Shown: positions 1 through 8,052 of the stretch, piece after piece | Numbering within the stretch: the stretch's first letter is position 1 | Layout: every line of letters starts with the position of its first letter | Assembly (NCBI GenBank): GCA_964479665.1 | Contig: CAYZNN010000043.1 | Span: forward strand, 1-15,971 | Direction of reading: 5' to 3' | Origin: UBA2287 sp964479665 | GTDB taxonomy: Bacteria; Bacteroidota; Bacteroidia; Bacteroidales; Tenuifilaceae | Length of the DNA stretch: 15,971 bases | Program-made: the position numbers and the translations under genes | Notes under the pieces: model-generated | What the model was told of the DNA's origin: nothing | The model's database searches: none | The model's input: only the letters and a program-made list of their open reading frames with translations

Positions 1-69
1 TTTTTCTGACAAAAATAATAAAAATTACTAAATCAATTAATATTTAGAATAGAGCTATTTTTATTAGTA

Positions 70-112
70 CAAAGGTAAAGCGACAAGGCAACCCTTTTGG
101 CAAGGTTTTTTT
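70..112. promoter_or_regulatory. Possible leftward promoter box and weak terminator-like hairpin
   Basis: Two weak signals lie in the gene-free left edge (1-258). On the - strand, 70-77 reads TACCTTTG, a full match to the Bacteroidota -7 consensus TAnnTTTG, with only a partial -33 (CTTG) about 23 bases upstream; it would drive a gene leaving the window on the left. On the + strand, 90-105 can form an AACC-C-TT/AAGGTT stem with one bulged C, followed by seven T (106-112), resembling a small intrinsic terminator. A second small hairpin (ATTGAGG, loop AAAA, CCTCAAT) sits at 121-138. Which of these is real cannot be decided from sequence alone. I see no open reading frame of note in 1-258. Confidence 0.25.
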
Positions 113-258
113 CAGAAACGATTGAGGAAAACCTCAATTCGAGGGGAGGTTGTTTTCAGGTAGTAAGTGTATTTCATTTCTGTTTTTTGCATTTTTAGTA
201 ATTATTCATTCATTTATTCTTTTTTCATACATTTACCCAAATCAAAAAAACGATTACC

Positions 259-309
259 ATGTACGAACTGCTGAAAGGTATCGATTCGGTTAGGTTAAAC
301 TTTAGCTAG
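259..309 (+). other. Disconnected 5' end of the transporter gene, ended by TAG
   Basis: An ATG at 259 opens a 16-codon frame (MYELLKGIDSVRLNFS) that stops at TAG 307-309 and is exactly in frame with the transporter that follows (next codons GGT GGA TTG CTG TTT ATG). The peptide looks like the cytoplasmic N-terminal stretch expected just ahead of the first membrane helix in this family, so I read it as the original start of the gene at 259, now separated by a nonsense codon at position 17. A one-base change such as CAG to TAG would explain it; the original residue is not known. Confidence 0.6.
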
Positions 310-315
310 GGTGGA

Positions 316-1233
316 TTGCTGTTTATGAATATAACCCTTGCGGCCATCATGTTTGGTGTGGCATTAGAGATTAAGGTGCAGCACTTTAAAAATATTCTCT
401 CGTTCCCAAAATCGTTCATTTTAGGATTTGGCGCGCAGTTCGTTATTCTGCCTGCACTAACCTTTTTGCTGGTTATTCTGTTGCGTCCGCCTGCATCTGT
501 TGCCATGGGTATGATTCTAATTGCAGCATGCCCCGGTGGAAATATTTCGAACTTTATATCATCGCTTTCCAAAGCGAACGTAGCGCTCTCGGTAAGTTTA
601 ACCGCTGCTGCAACCCTTTCGGCATCGCTATTAACCCCCTTAAATTTTGCCATTTATGGCAATCTGTTCGTTGAATTCTCTGAGAGGGCGCTACATTTAA
701 ATATCCCCATCGAAATTGATTTTTGGCAAATGGCCCAAACCGTATTCATACTGTTGGGGGTACCGCTTATTTTGGGGATGTGGGTAGGCAGTCGCTTTCC
801 TAACTTTACGGCTAAATATTTAAAGCCAATAAAAATATCGTCGGTAATACTTTACTTAATATTCATTTTTGGAGCCCTCTATGCTAATTTAGAGCATTTT
901 GGTAGTTCAATTCTTCCCATTGGCATTTTGGTTTTTCTACTGAATGCCCAAACCCTTTTTTCGGGTTATTTGGTTGGAACCATTGGCCGCGTGCCTCGTG
1001 CCGACAGACGTACAATAAGCATCGAAACGGGTATTCAGAATTCGGGCCTTGCACTCATTCTGATTTTTAATCCTAAACTTTTTGGAGGAAACGGAGGCAT
1101 GGCCTTTATGGCTGCATGGTGGGGCATTTGGCAAATGGTTAGCGGGTTAATTTTGGCCTTCATTCTGAGTCGTATTAAACTGCCCAACGAATCGAAAACT
1201 GCTGAAGTTAAGGTGCCTGCTGAACAAGAATAA
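316..1233 (+). CDS. Bile acid:sodium symporter family transporter, 5' end interrupted
   Basis: This is a polytopic inner-membrane protein of the BASS (bile acid/Na+ symporter) family, which moves organic anions with sodium; the substrate cannot be read from sequence. Visible support: about nine hydrophobic segments, the early stretch AAIMFGVALEIK typical of the first helix, the glycine-rich AACPGGNISNF in the middle, and ETGIQNSGLAL, the conserved region near the Na+ sites. An in-frame TAG at 307-309 cuts off the likely native start at 259, so translation could only restart at TTG 316 (preceded by AGGGTGGA, a purine-rich RBS-like stretch) or ATG 325. Either start keeps the first helix and loses only about 20 residues, so the protein may still work. 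The rest of the frame is clean to TAA at 1233. The next gene follows 66 bases downstream on the same strand. Confidence 0.8.
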   Translation: MLFMNITLAAIMFGVALEIKVQHFKNILSFPKSFILGFGAQFVILPALTFLLVILLRPPASVAMGMILIAACPGGNISNFISSLSKANVALSVSLTAAATLSASLLTPLNFAIYGNLFVEFSERALHLNIPIEIDFWQMAQTVFILLGVPLILGMWVGSRFPNFTAKYLKPIKISSVILYLIFIFGALYANLEHFGSSILPIGILVFLLNAQTLFSGYLVGTIGRVPRADRRTISIETGIQNSGLALILIFNPKLFGGNGGMAFMAAWWGIWQMVSGLILAFILSRIKLPNESKTAEVKVPAEQE

Positions 1234-1299
1234 GAACAATTCGTAGGGTAAGTTCATTGCTAGGTATCATACTTACAAACACATGATAATTAGTTTCCC

Positions 1300-1758
1300 A
1301 TGAAAAATGCTATGCTATTAATTCTGGGTATCGTACTGACCCTCTTTGCCTGTAATAACGCTGAAAATACACGGCAATATGAAAATGAAATTATGGAAGC
1401 CGACCGGGAGTTTTCCAACTTCTCAATTCGAAATGGTCAGATTGCTGCTTTTTTAGAATATGCTGCCCCCGATGTTGTGCTTATTAAACCTAACATGTAC
1501 CCCATAGTAGGCCACGAAAGGTTGCAACAGCATTACGCAGGCAGAGCCGATTCTGCCTTTGTGCTTACCTGGGAACCGCAGTTTGCCCGTGTGGCCAAAT
1601 CGGGAGAGTTGGGTTATACCTATGGTTACTGGCAGTTCTATTTAAAATCGCAACCCGGTAGCGTTGAGAAGGGAACTTACGCCACCGTTTGGCAACGCCA
1701 ACCTAACGGAAAGTGGAAGTTTGTGCTCGACCTGGGGAATGAAGGGCTAGGGGAGTAG
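1300..1758 (+). CDS. DUF4440 / SnoaL-like lipoprotein
   Basis: This is a 152-residue predicted lipoprotein. The N-terminus is a signal peptide with lipobox LFAC, so Cys18 should be lipidated and the protein anchored facing the periplasm or outer surface. The mature part fits the NTF2-like alpha+beta fold of DUF4440/ketosteroid-isomerase-like proteins: an initial helix (EIMEADREFSNFSIRNG), a loop ending DVVLIKP, GHERLQQHY, and beta strands ending in TYATVWQRQPNGKWKFVLD, the characteristic C-terminal motif. Members bind small molecules or act as accessory domains; no specific reaction can be assigned. It ends in a double TAG TAG and faces the alkD-like gene with only 14 bases between the two stop codons. 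It may be cotranscribed with the upstream transporter. Confidence 0.78.
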   Translation: MKNAMLLILGIVLTLFACNNAENTRQYENEIMEADREFSNFSIRNGQIAAFLEYAAPDVVLIKPNMYPIVGHERLQQHYAGRADSAFVLTWEPQFARVAKSGELGYTYGYWQFYLKSQPGSVEKGTYATVWQRQPNGKWKFVLDLGNEGLGE

Positions 1759-1772
1759 TAGGGAAATTTTAT

Positions 1773-2492
1773 CTATTGGGTTAATGCCCTTTTCATTGCC
1801 TCTTCTTTTAGTTCCTTAGGCATCTTTTCAATGGCAAAACGCAATGCCGTGCGTGGCATTAAGGCCTTTTTCGACATAACGTAATTGAAAACTTCTGTTT
1901 GGTATGCCTGGCTTGTTGCCTTCAGCATCCAGACGTAACCCTTTTGAACGAGGTCGTCTTTGTCTATAAGCAGAATATCTGCTATCTCAAAAATATCCGA
2001 AAGGAATTTGCCCTTGCGGGCAGATACTATTAGCGAAACAGCAGCCGCACGGCGAACCCAGCGGTTTTCGGATTTAGCCCATTCCTTTAGCTTCGCTATA
2101 TACTCGGGGTACATTACCACAAAATCGCCAACCGTATGGTTGCAAAGGGTATCGCACGAAGCCCAGTTGGTAACATAGTTTTTAACCCAGTGCTCCATAC
2201 GGCCAAAGTGTTCGGGGTTATAGTTATTACGTACCGAGTACGACCAGTTACAGGCCACAAACGATTCCTCGAGGTAACCCGATTTCCAAAGTTCGTCGCA
2301 CAAATCAAACACTTCATCTATGGTCTTATCGCTTATTTCTTTAAAAAAATCCTTGGCAATTTTATCTACCATAGGCATTTTAACGCCGTAGGTAACTATA
2401 GTTTCTTTAAAAAAATGCAAGCTCGATTGCCTTGTTTCTTCGCTGGAAAAGTTTTGAAGATCGTTCCTTAACCGTTGCAAAACTATGCTCAT
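1773..2492 (-). CDS. AlkD-like DNA alkylation repair glycosylase
   Basis: This 239-residue all-helical protein belongs to the AlkD family of HEAT-repeat DNA glycosylases, which remove positively charged alkylated bases (3- and 7-methylpurines) without flipping the base. The repeats can be followed through the whole protein. Residues matching the Bacillus cereus AlkD site are present at nearly the same numbers: Trp110 and Asp114 (NWASCDTLC), Arg148 (RWVRRAA) and Trp188 (KGYVWMLK); AlkD itself uses Trp109, Asp113, Arg148 and Trp187 (numbers from memory). Length is normal for the family and the gene looks intact. It is cytoplasmic, monocistronic and divergent from the sensor kinase across a 179-base gap. 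I saw no convincing promoter box in that gap, which holds a small TTGGT...ACCAA inverted repeat. Confidence 0.85.
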   Translation of the reverse strand: MSIVLQRLRNDLQNFSSEETRQSSLHFFKETIVTYGVKMPMVDKIAKDFFKEISDKTIDEVFDLCDELWKSGYLEESFVACNWSYSVRNNYNPEHFGRMEHWVKNYVTNWASCDTLCNHTVGDFVVMYPEYIAKLKEWAKSENRWVRRAAAVSLIVSARKGKFLSDIFEIADILLIDKDDLVQKGYVWMLKATSQAYQTEVFNYVMSKKALMPRTALRFAIEKMPKELKEEAMKRALTQ

Positions 2493-2671
2493 AAAAAAGA
2501 TGTAAGTTGAATAACAAGTAAAGATTCACAGGAAATTGGTTTTTGTACCAAGAAAATACTCAATCTATGTACCCTTCTCAATAACTATTAATAGCCGTCG
2601 GGTTGTTTTTTCATTACAAACAAATATGAGAATCAGCTGTTTATAACTATATTCGCCTATAAAAGAATAGT

Positions 2672-4651
2672 ATGCATAAATACCTCCTAACTTTCCTTTT
2701 TTTGCTACTAGTTTTTCAAATTAGTTCTCAAACAGTTGCAGAAGATTCACTTAAGAATGCTTTAGGTTCTGTAAGCCACGATACTCTAAAAATTGATAAG
2801 TTAAATCGATTAATAACTCAATTTGCGTCTGTTAATCCCGGTATTGCAATGCAATACGCCGATAGCGTTATAAAACTTTCTGAAAAAAATAGTGATAGAG
2901 TTAGGCTAGCCCATTCCATAAGCAGAAAGGGTATTTCCCATTTTTACCTTGGTGATTACAACGGAGCTCTCGAGAATTACTTTAAAGCCGTTGCTATTAA
3001 GGAGGAGATTGGAAGCGTTGATTTGCTTTGGCGAGAATATAATAACATTGGACTTGTATTAAGAAACCTTGAACAGAACAGAGAGGCTCTTCAGCATTTT
3101 AAGTTAGCTCAGCAAGGAATCGAAAAATCGAATAATAAAAACTTTGATGCTACAATTTGGAATAACATTGGAATTAGCCATAGGGGGCTAAAGCAATTCG
3201 ATGCAGCCATAATAGCCTATAAAAAAGCGCTATCCTTAGCAACCGATAGGGGCGATTTACAGGTAATGGCCCATAGTTTAAATAACCTAGGGAATGTTTA
3301 TAGAGAAATGGGAAAAAGCCCAGAATCGTTAGATTATCACATTAAATCATTTGAGATTAATAAAAAACTTGGAAATCGTTACGAACAGGCTAATGTGCTC
3401 AATAACATGGCCTTAAATTATCTCGATGTAAATAAAATAAATGAATCGGAAGGCTGTATTCAGGCAGCATATAAAATAATTAGTTCTACAGGCTATAAAT
3501 ATTTACTAATCACCAACCTAACAATTCAGTCCGATATATTTGCCAGGAAGAAACAGTATCCTGCTTCCATAAAAGCCCTTCAAGCTACCATACGACTCAA
3601 GGATAGCCTTACTCAAGTGAACCGCGCAATGCAATTCGACCAGCTGAAAGTTATTGCAAATACCGAGAAGGCTCTTCGGGAATACGAACTTTTAAAAGAA
3701 ATTGCAGAAATTCAAAATGAAAAGATTCGGAATGCTAGAGCCTTTCAACTACTTGCAGGTTTTGTAATCCTAATTATTCTTACATTTTTATTATTCTTCG
3801 TTCGGAGCTATAGGAATACGAAAAGGTTAAACCGCTCGCTAGTTGAACATACCCTCGAGATTGAAACGTTTAACGAGGAGTTAAAATCTACCAATGAGGA
3901 GCTACAGGCTCAGCGCGATAATCTTGAGGAGGCGCTAAATAATTTGAATAAGGCCCAGATTCAATTAATACAAGCAGAAAAAATGGCTTCGCTCGGTGTT
4001 CTGGCCGCTGGCGTTGCTCATGAAATTAACAACCCCTTAAATTATATTCAGGGAGGTGTAGGTGCAATTGAAAGTTACGTTCAGGAACACATTCCTGAGC
4101 ATAAGAGTGAAATTAAACCCCTAATTGAAATTTTAAATGCAGGAGTCATCCGTGCATCGCGAATTGTTTCGAGTTTAAACCAATACAGCCGTAAGGATAA
4201 TATTATAAGCGAGAGCTGTGATATGCACAGAGTAATTGATAATTGCTTGCACATGCTTAATATTAGGATTGGCCATAAGATAAAGGTAATTAAGAACTAT
4301 ACATCAAAATATTTTTCCCATGCATGCAATGAAGGGAAAATGAATCAGGCAATTATTAATATATTGTCAAATGCTATTGATGCCATCGAAGGCGAAGGGT
4401 CAATAAGTATAACCACAGCCATAAAAGAAGGAATATTCCAAATTGTAATAACCGATACGGGATGTGGAATAGCGAATGAGATTATTACTAAAATTACAGA
4501 TCCCTTTTTTACCACCAAGGATCCCGATAAAGGAACCGGCTTAGGCTTAGCAATAACCCAAAATATAATAAAAGAGCACAAAGGAACTCTTGAGTTTGAA
4601 TCGGAGTTGGGTCGAGGAACAACAGTGATTGTAAAATTGCCAACTGTCTAG
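2672..4651 (+). CDS. TPR sensor histidine kinase (orphan)
   Basis: This is a 659-residue membrane sensor kinase. Order of parts: signal peptide (1-20); a periplasmic region with about five to six tetratricopeptide repeats (roughly 45-310, for example GISHFYLGDYNGALENYFKA and NNLGNVYREMGKSPESLDYH); one transmembrane helix (about 359-377); a coiled coil (about 385-435); then a HisKA-like dimerisation domain with H-box AGVAHEINNPL (phospho-acceptor His450) and an ATPase domain with N-box (NILSNAID, about 563-570), G1 (DTGCGI, Asp595), F-box (DPFFTT) and G2 (GTGLGLA). All catalytic motifs are intact, so it should autophosphorylate. The AHEINNPL box resembles NtrB/ZraS-type kinases. No response regulator is nearby, so its partner is encoded elsewhere. 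The gene ends TAG TAG CAG TAG, an unusually redundant stop. Confidence 0.92.
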   Translation: MHKYLLTFLFLLLVFQISSQTVAEDSLKNALGSVSHDTLKIDKLNRLITQFASVNPGIAMQYADSVIKLSEKNSDRVRLAHSISRKGISHFYLGDYNGALENYFKAVAIKEEIGSVDLLWREYNNIGLVLRNLEQNREALQHFKLAQQGIEKSNNKNFDATIWNNIGISHRGLKQFDAAIIAYKKALSLATDRGDLQVMAHSLNNLGNVYREMGKSPESLDYHIKSFEINKKLGNRYEQANVLNNMALNYLDVNKINESEGCIQAAYKIISSTGYKYLLITNLTIQSDIFARKKQYPASIKALQATIRLKDSLTQVNRAMQFDQLKVIANTEKALREYELLKEIAEIQNEKIRNARAFQLLAGFVILIILTFLLFFVRSYRNTKRLNRSLVEHTLEIETFNEELKSTNEELQAQRDNLEEALNNLNKAQIQLIQAEKMASLGVLAAGVAHEINNPLNYIQGGVGAIESYVQEHIPEHKSEIKPLIEILNAGVIRASRIVSSLNQYSRKDNIISESCDMHRVIDNCLHMLNIRIGHKIKVIKNYTSKYFSHACNEGKMNQAIINILSNAIDAIEGEGSISITTAIKEGIFQIVITDTGCGIANEIITKITDPFFTTKDPDKGTGLGLAITQNIIKEHKGTLEFESELGRGTTVIVKLPTV

Positions 4652-4843
4652 TAGCAGTAGCTATTTTTTTATATCCGATTTCTCGAAAAGTAAACCGTTT
4701 TTTCTTGTTCTGATTAAGACGTGTATTTATATTTCAAAGTTTTCATTTGAATACTTTTTTCATAGAAGTGTATTGCAAAAAGAATATTTAAGATTAATTG
4801 AGCCTTTGGCAATTATTTTATTTGTCACGATATATAAAAAAAG

Positions 4844-4872
4844 AAAACCCAACTAATTCCCAGTTGGGTTTT
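4844..4872. terminator. Perfect 11-bp hairpin with A and T flanks, bidirectional terminator-like
   Basis: The arms AAAACCCAACT (4844-4854) and AGTTGGGTTTT (4862-4872) are exact inverse complements around a 7-base loop, and an A-rich run lies just left of the hairpin. The shape fits an intrinsic terminator acting in either direction. It sits about 190 bases after the kinase stop and 38 bases before the next ATG, so it could end kinase transcription or lie in the leader of the DUF4349 gene. The remaining gene-free stretch 4652-4843 shows only a 4-bp hairpin followed by seven T right after the kinase stop (4652-4670). Confidence 0.6.
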
Positions 4873-4909
4873 ATATGCTAAATTGCACTTAAATACAAAA
4901 AGAATAGCC

Positions 4910-5857
4910 ATGAAGAGCATAGCATTAGTCCTACTAATTACCCTAACCCTTTTGGGCTGTAAGAATTCAGACCAAAAATTTTCGAATGCAGAGGTCGAAG
5001 AAACAGCCCTCGATTTCAACCCTTCAATTAGTGCGCGCGGTTATAAAATGGAGGAATCCTATGCCGAACAAAGGGAAACCAATAGCCCAATGGTAATTAA
5101 AACAGCCTACATGTCGGTTGAGGTCGATAACTACGATGCTGGTCGCTCTAAGGTCGACTCTTTAGTGAAAATTTACAATGCTCGCATTGTAAACGAGAAC
5201 ATGCAGAATTACGATTACCGCAAATCCAACGATTTTAGCATTCGGGTACCTGCCGCCAATCTCGATAAATTGCAAGCTGCGCTAGGTGCAATAGCCAAAC
5301 GAATCGATTTTCAAAGGGTAGAATCGACCGACGTAACCGAAGAGAACATCGATGTGGAGGCTCGTCTCAACAATCAGAGAAGGGTTGAGGAAACCTTTGT
5401 GAAGCTGCTTAAAAAAACCGATTCGGTTGAAGAGATCCTGAAAATTGAATCGAAACTAGGTGAGGTTCGGGGTCAAATTGAGTCGCTCATGGGACGCATG
5501 AAGTACCTCAAGAACCAGTCGGAGTATAGCACCATTCATCTAACCCTTTACCAAAAAATCGATTTTAAGTACGAGCCCGAAAAAACCAAACCCTTTAGCG
5601 AACAACTTAAAAAGGCCCTAACCATGGGTTGGCGCGGAATTGTTGCCATAATTTTAATAGTGATAGGTTTATGGCCTTTATGGTTGCTGGGGGCTGCTGT
5701 TTGGGGGGGGATTGTAATTTTCAGAAGGCGCAAAAAGCGGGTAAAATTGGATCGTAAAATTAAGAAGAAGGACAAAAGTAAGGAGAAAGCCAAGGGGAAG
5801 GACAAGGAGAAAGATAAAGTAAAACCCGGCATTGAACCAAAAAATTCTGAATTGTAG
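4910..5857 (+). CDS. DUF4349 membrane-anchored lipoprotein
   Basis: This is a 315-residue protein from ATG 4910; an in-frame TTG at 4883 would add nine residues before the signal peptide and is less likely. The signal peptide ends in lipobox LLGC (Cys17). The body (about 60-220) matches the DUF4349 pattern: a strand pair (MVIKTAYMSVEVDNYD), the FSIRVPAANLDKLQ segment, RVESTDVTEENIDVEARL, and a long helix or coiled coil (about 150-200) around VEEILKIESKLGEVRGQIE. A membrane helix (about 242-271) and a highly basic Lys-rich tail follow. Its function is not known; the family is seen as an envelope protein with a lipid anchor at one end and a helix at the other. An eight-G run (5703-5710) lies inside the membrane-helix codons. 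The stop is TAG TAA. It is convergent with selD. Confidence 0.82.
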   Translation: MKSIALVLLITLTLLGCKNSDQKFSNAEVEETALDFNPSISARGYKMEESYAEQRETNSPMVIKTAYMSVEVDNYDAGRSKVDSLVKIYNARIVNENMQNYDYRKSNDFSIRVPAANLDKLQAALGAIAKRIDFQRVESTDVTEENIDVEARLNNQRRVEETFVKLLKKTDSVEEILKIESKLGEVRGQIESLMGRMKYLKNQSEYSTIHLTLYQKIDFKYEPEKTKPFSEQLKKALTMGWRGIVAIILIVIGLWPLWLLGAAVWGGIVIFRRRKKRVKLDRKIKKKDKSKEKAKGKDKEKDKVKPGIEPKNSEL

Positions 5858-5884
5858 TAAAAAACCAGGCGTGCGTTATATTTT

Positions 5885-6001
5885 AAGAGGCTGTTCAAAA
5901 AAGTTACTCGTGTAATTATAATAAATCGGGTTACACCGGGGTTCACGAGGGTGAAACAAAGAACCACAGAGAATTAATAATAACATTTTGAACAGCCTCT
6001 T
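5885..6001. repeat. 117-bp element with perfect 16-bp inverted ends
   Basis: AAGAGGCTGTTCAAAA (5885-5900) and TTTTGAACAGCCTCTT (5986-6001) are exact inverse complements, separated by 85 bases. The interior contains smaller complementary pieces (CTCGTG with CACGAG, and GTGTAA with TTACAC) and the stretch AACCACAGAG. It fills the gap between the converging DUF4349 and selD genes and ends one base before the selD stop codon. The shape suits a MITE-like or palindromic intergenic repeat that could also act as a bidirectional terminator. I see no target-site duplication in the flanks, and it codes for nothing. Confidence 0.7.
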
Positions 6002-6002
6002 C

Positions 6003-7034
6003 CTACTCAACCCTAACGAGCCCCTCGTTTTTAGCCACTAACCTTCCAATGGGCCTAAAATGAAGGCCTTCGGCTCGTAGAAGTGCTTCCACCTCCTCTA
6101 TGGCGCCTGGTTCAACTGCAATTAGAAGGCCTCCGCTGGTTTGCGGATCGCAAAGAAGCATTTTTTGTGCAGGGTTGGTTAATTCTATTTGGCAACCGTA
6201 GCTATCCCAGTTGCGATAGGTGCCCCCCGGAATACATTTCTGTGCTATGTATTCAATCGATTCGGGTATAAAGGGCACACTGCTAAAATCAATTATGGCC
6301 GATAGGCCACTACCTTCGCACATTTCGGCCAAATGGCCCAAAAGGCCAAAGCCCGTTACGTCGGTCATGGCGGCTACACCCGGAAAGCGACCCAAAACCT
6401 TTCCCACAGAGTTGAGCTGCATCATAATTCGGGGTGCAATTTGCTCGTGTTCAGCTTTCAGTTTTCCTTGCTTTTGGGCAGTTGAAAGAATACCTACCCC
6501 TAACGGTTTAGTTAAGTACAGGTGGCAACCTTCGGTAGCCGTATCGTTGCGCTTCAGTTTGCTCACCTCTACCTGCCCTGTTACGGCGAGCCCGAAAATG
6601 GGTTCCTCGCTGTCGATGCTGTGTCCGCCCGCCAGAGGAATACCAGCCTCTGTACAGGTTTGGCGGGCTCCATCGAGAACCACCGATGCTACTACGGGGT
6701 CAATTTTGCTTATGGGCCAGCCCAGAATTGCAATGGCCAGAAGCGGCGTTCCGCCCATTGCATAAATATCGCTAATGGCGTTGGTTGCTGCAATTTTCCC
6801 GAATGTAAAGGGGTCGTCAACTATGGGCATGAAAAAGTCGGTAGTGCTTACAATGGCTGTTCCATTACCCAAATCGTAAACGGCTGCATCGTCGCGGCTT
6901 TCGTTTCCAACCAGTAGGTTGGGGTGGGGAATTGAGGGAATATTCCCATGCAGAATACTGGTTAAAACCTTTGGCGATATTTTGCAGCCACAGCCAGCGC
7001 CATGGCTATATTGGGTAAGTTTAATGTTGCTCAT
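6003..7034 (-). CDS. selD: Selenide, water dikinase (selenophosphate synthetase)
   Basis: SelD makes selenophosphate, AMP and phosphate from selenide, ATP and water, supplying activated selenium in the cytoplasm. At 343 residues it has the normal length and is close to the Escherichia coli enzyme at its N-terminus: KLTQYSHGAGCGCKISPKVL, with catalytic Cys15 (E. coli Cys17) and Lys18 (E. coli Lys20). The active-site residue is an ordinary Cys codon (TGT), not a TGA selenocysteine codon. Other family motifs are present: GNGTAIVSTTDFF, AGGHSIDSEEP, TDVTGFGLLGHL and CDPQTSGGLL. The ATG at 7034 overlaps the end of mnmH by 14 bases, so the two are almost certainly cotranscribed and translationally coupled. 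With no selA or selB in view, tRNA selenation is the visible use of its product. Confidence 0.95.
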   Translation of the reverse strand: MSNIKLTQYSHGAGCGCKISPKVLTSILHGNIPSIPHPNLLVGNESRDDAAVYDLGNGTAIVSTTDFFMPIVDDPFTFGKIAATNAISDIYAMGGTPLLAIAILGWPISKIDPVVASVVLDGARQTCTEAGIPLAGGHSIDSEEPIFGLAVTGQVEVSKLKRNDTATEGCHLYLTKPLGVGILSTAQKQGKLKAEHEQIAPRIMMQLNSVGKVLGRFPGVAAMTDVTGFGLLGHLAEMCEGSGLSAIIDFSSVPFIPESIEYIAQKCIPGGTYRNWDSYGCQIELTNPAQKMLLCDPQTSGGLLIAVEPGAIEEVEALLRAEGLHFRPIGRLVAKNEGLVRVE

Positions 7035-8052
7035 GTGAATATATATTTTCGACTATTAGTTTGTAGTTTTCAACGGCATTAGTGCTGTTTGCGCTGATGG
7101 TAATTACATATTGGGTGTGATTCTTCTCTAGTGAGTTTAAGTATGCCTTATCGTAGTATTTAAGAGTAATTAGAGCTACCTCGTAGTAATTCCCTTCACT
7201 AAGCCTTTGCAATGCTAGGGTAGCATTTTGTCCTCCTAGCCGTTTAGATATTTTACTAATGGCATGGGATAGGAAATCGGGACTTCTCATAGCATACTCA
7301 TTAACCAGCAGTTTTGCGCGCTCCTCAATGGGAACATCGATAAAAAAAACGGTACTGCTTTTCATTTGAGAATATAGGTTCAGCGGAATGTAAACGCTTC
7401 CAATGGAATGACTTTCGTCTTCGAGCCAAATGGTTTTACCGATGTTGAGTTTACGGAATTGCTCATGCAAGTTGTTTTCAAACTGCTCAACCGATGGTTG
7501 AGTTTCGTTTTCGTACAAGCCAAATGCCGAACCTTTATGTTTTGCTAAAAATTCGAGGTCGACTACCTGATGGCCGTTGCGCTGGAGCTCCTCCAGAATA
7601 TGCGTTTTTCCCGACCCAGTGAACCCTCCCACAATTTTTAGGTTGAAAGGTGTATTGAAAAAGGAGAGCACATGGTTCCGGTACGTTTTGTATCCACCAC
7701 TAAGCACAAGCACTCTTTCGAAACCATTGTTGCTAAGGTGTTGGGCAAAAGCATGGCTACGCATGCCACCGCGCCAGCAGTGAACGGCCACCTGGCCGTT
7801 GGGTGCAATTTTCTTTGATTGGGAAATGATATGTTCAAGCTTGGGCTTAACCAATTTATATCCCAAGTCAATTGCTTCTTGCTGCGATTGCTGAACGTAA
7901 ACAGTACCAATCCGGGCCCGCTCTTCGTTCGAAAAGAGAGGAATATTAAAGGCATCCGGAATATGTCCCTTTTCGAACTCGGCAGGTGAACGCACGTCGA
8001 TTACAGGTAGTCCGGAAGTCAGGAATTCTTCTATTTCTATATAGAGAAACAT
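7021..8052 (-). CDS. mnmH: tRNA 2-selenouridine synthase
   Basis: MnmH (SelU, YbbB) converts 2-thiouridine at the wobble position of tRNAs for Lys, Glu and Gln to 2-selenouridine, using selenophosphate. I chose ATG 8052 (MFLYIEIEEFL, 343 residues) because family members begin just before the rhodanese strand LPVIDVRSPAEFEKGHIP; the frame is open to 8130 but the extra 26 residues do not look conserved. The rhodanese domain has catalytic Cys92 in HCWRGGMRS, and the C-terminal domain has the P-loop GFTGSGKT (143-150), which belongs to the geranyl-transfer and selenation half. Both domains are complete. It overlaps selD by 14 bases as the upstream gene of a two-gene operon, and is divergent from the penicillin-acylase gene. 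Confidence 0.93.
   Translation of the reverse strand: MFLYIEIEEFLTSGLPVIDVRSPAEFEKGHIPDAFNIPLFSNEERARIGTVYVQQSQQEAIDLGYKLVKPKLEHIISQSKKIAPNGQVAVHCWRGGMRSHAFAQHLSNNGFERVLVLSGGYKTYRNHVLSFFNTPFNLKIVGGFTGSGKTHILEELQRNGHQVVDLEFLAKHKGSAFGLYENETQPSVEQFENNLHEQFRKLNIGKTIWLEDESHSIGSVYIPLNLYSQMKSSTVFFIDVPIEERAKLLVNEYAMRSPDFLSHAISKISKRLGGQNATLALQRLSEGNYYEVALITLKYYDKAYLNSLEKNHTQYVITISANSTNAVENYKLIVENIYSHEQH

Noticed and set aside
5548..5967. 139-codon - strand frame rich in Phe, Leu and Ser opposite the DUF4349 tail
   Set aside because: Its hydrophobic look comes from the complement of Lys-rich codons on the + strand.
6220..6765. 181-codon open frame on the + strand across selD
   Set aside because: It is antisense to well-conserved selD codons and shows no protein-like pattern of its own.
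6984..7000. Possible selenocysteine (TGA) at the SelD active site
   Set aside because: The codons read TGT and TGC; no in-frame TGA is present, so the enzyme is the Cys type.
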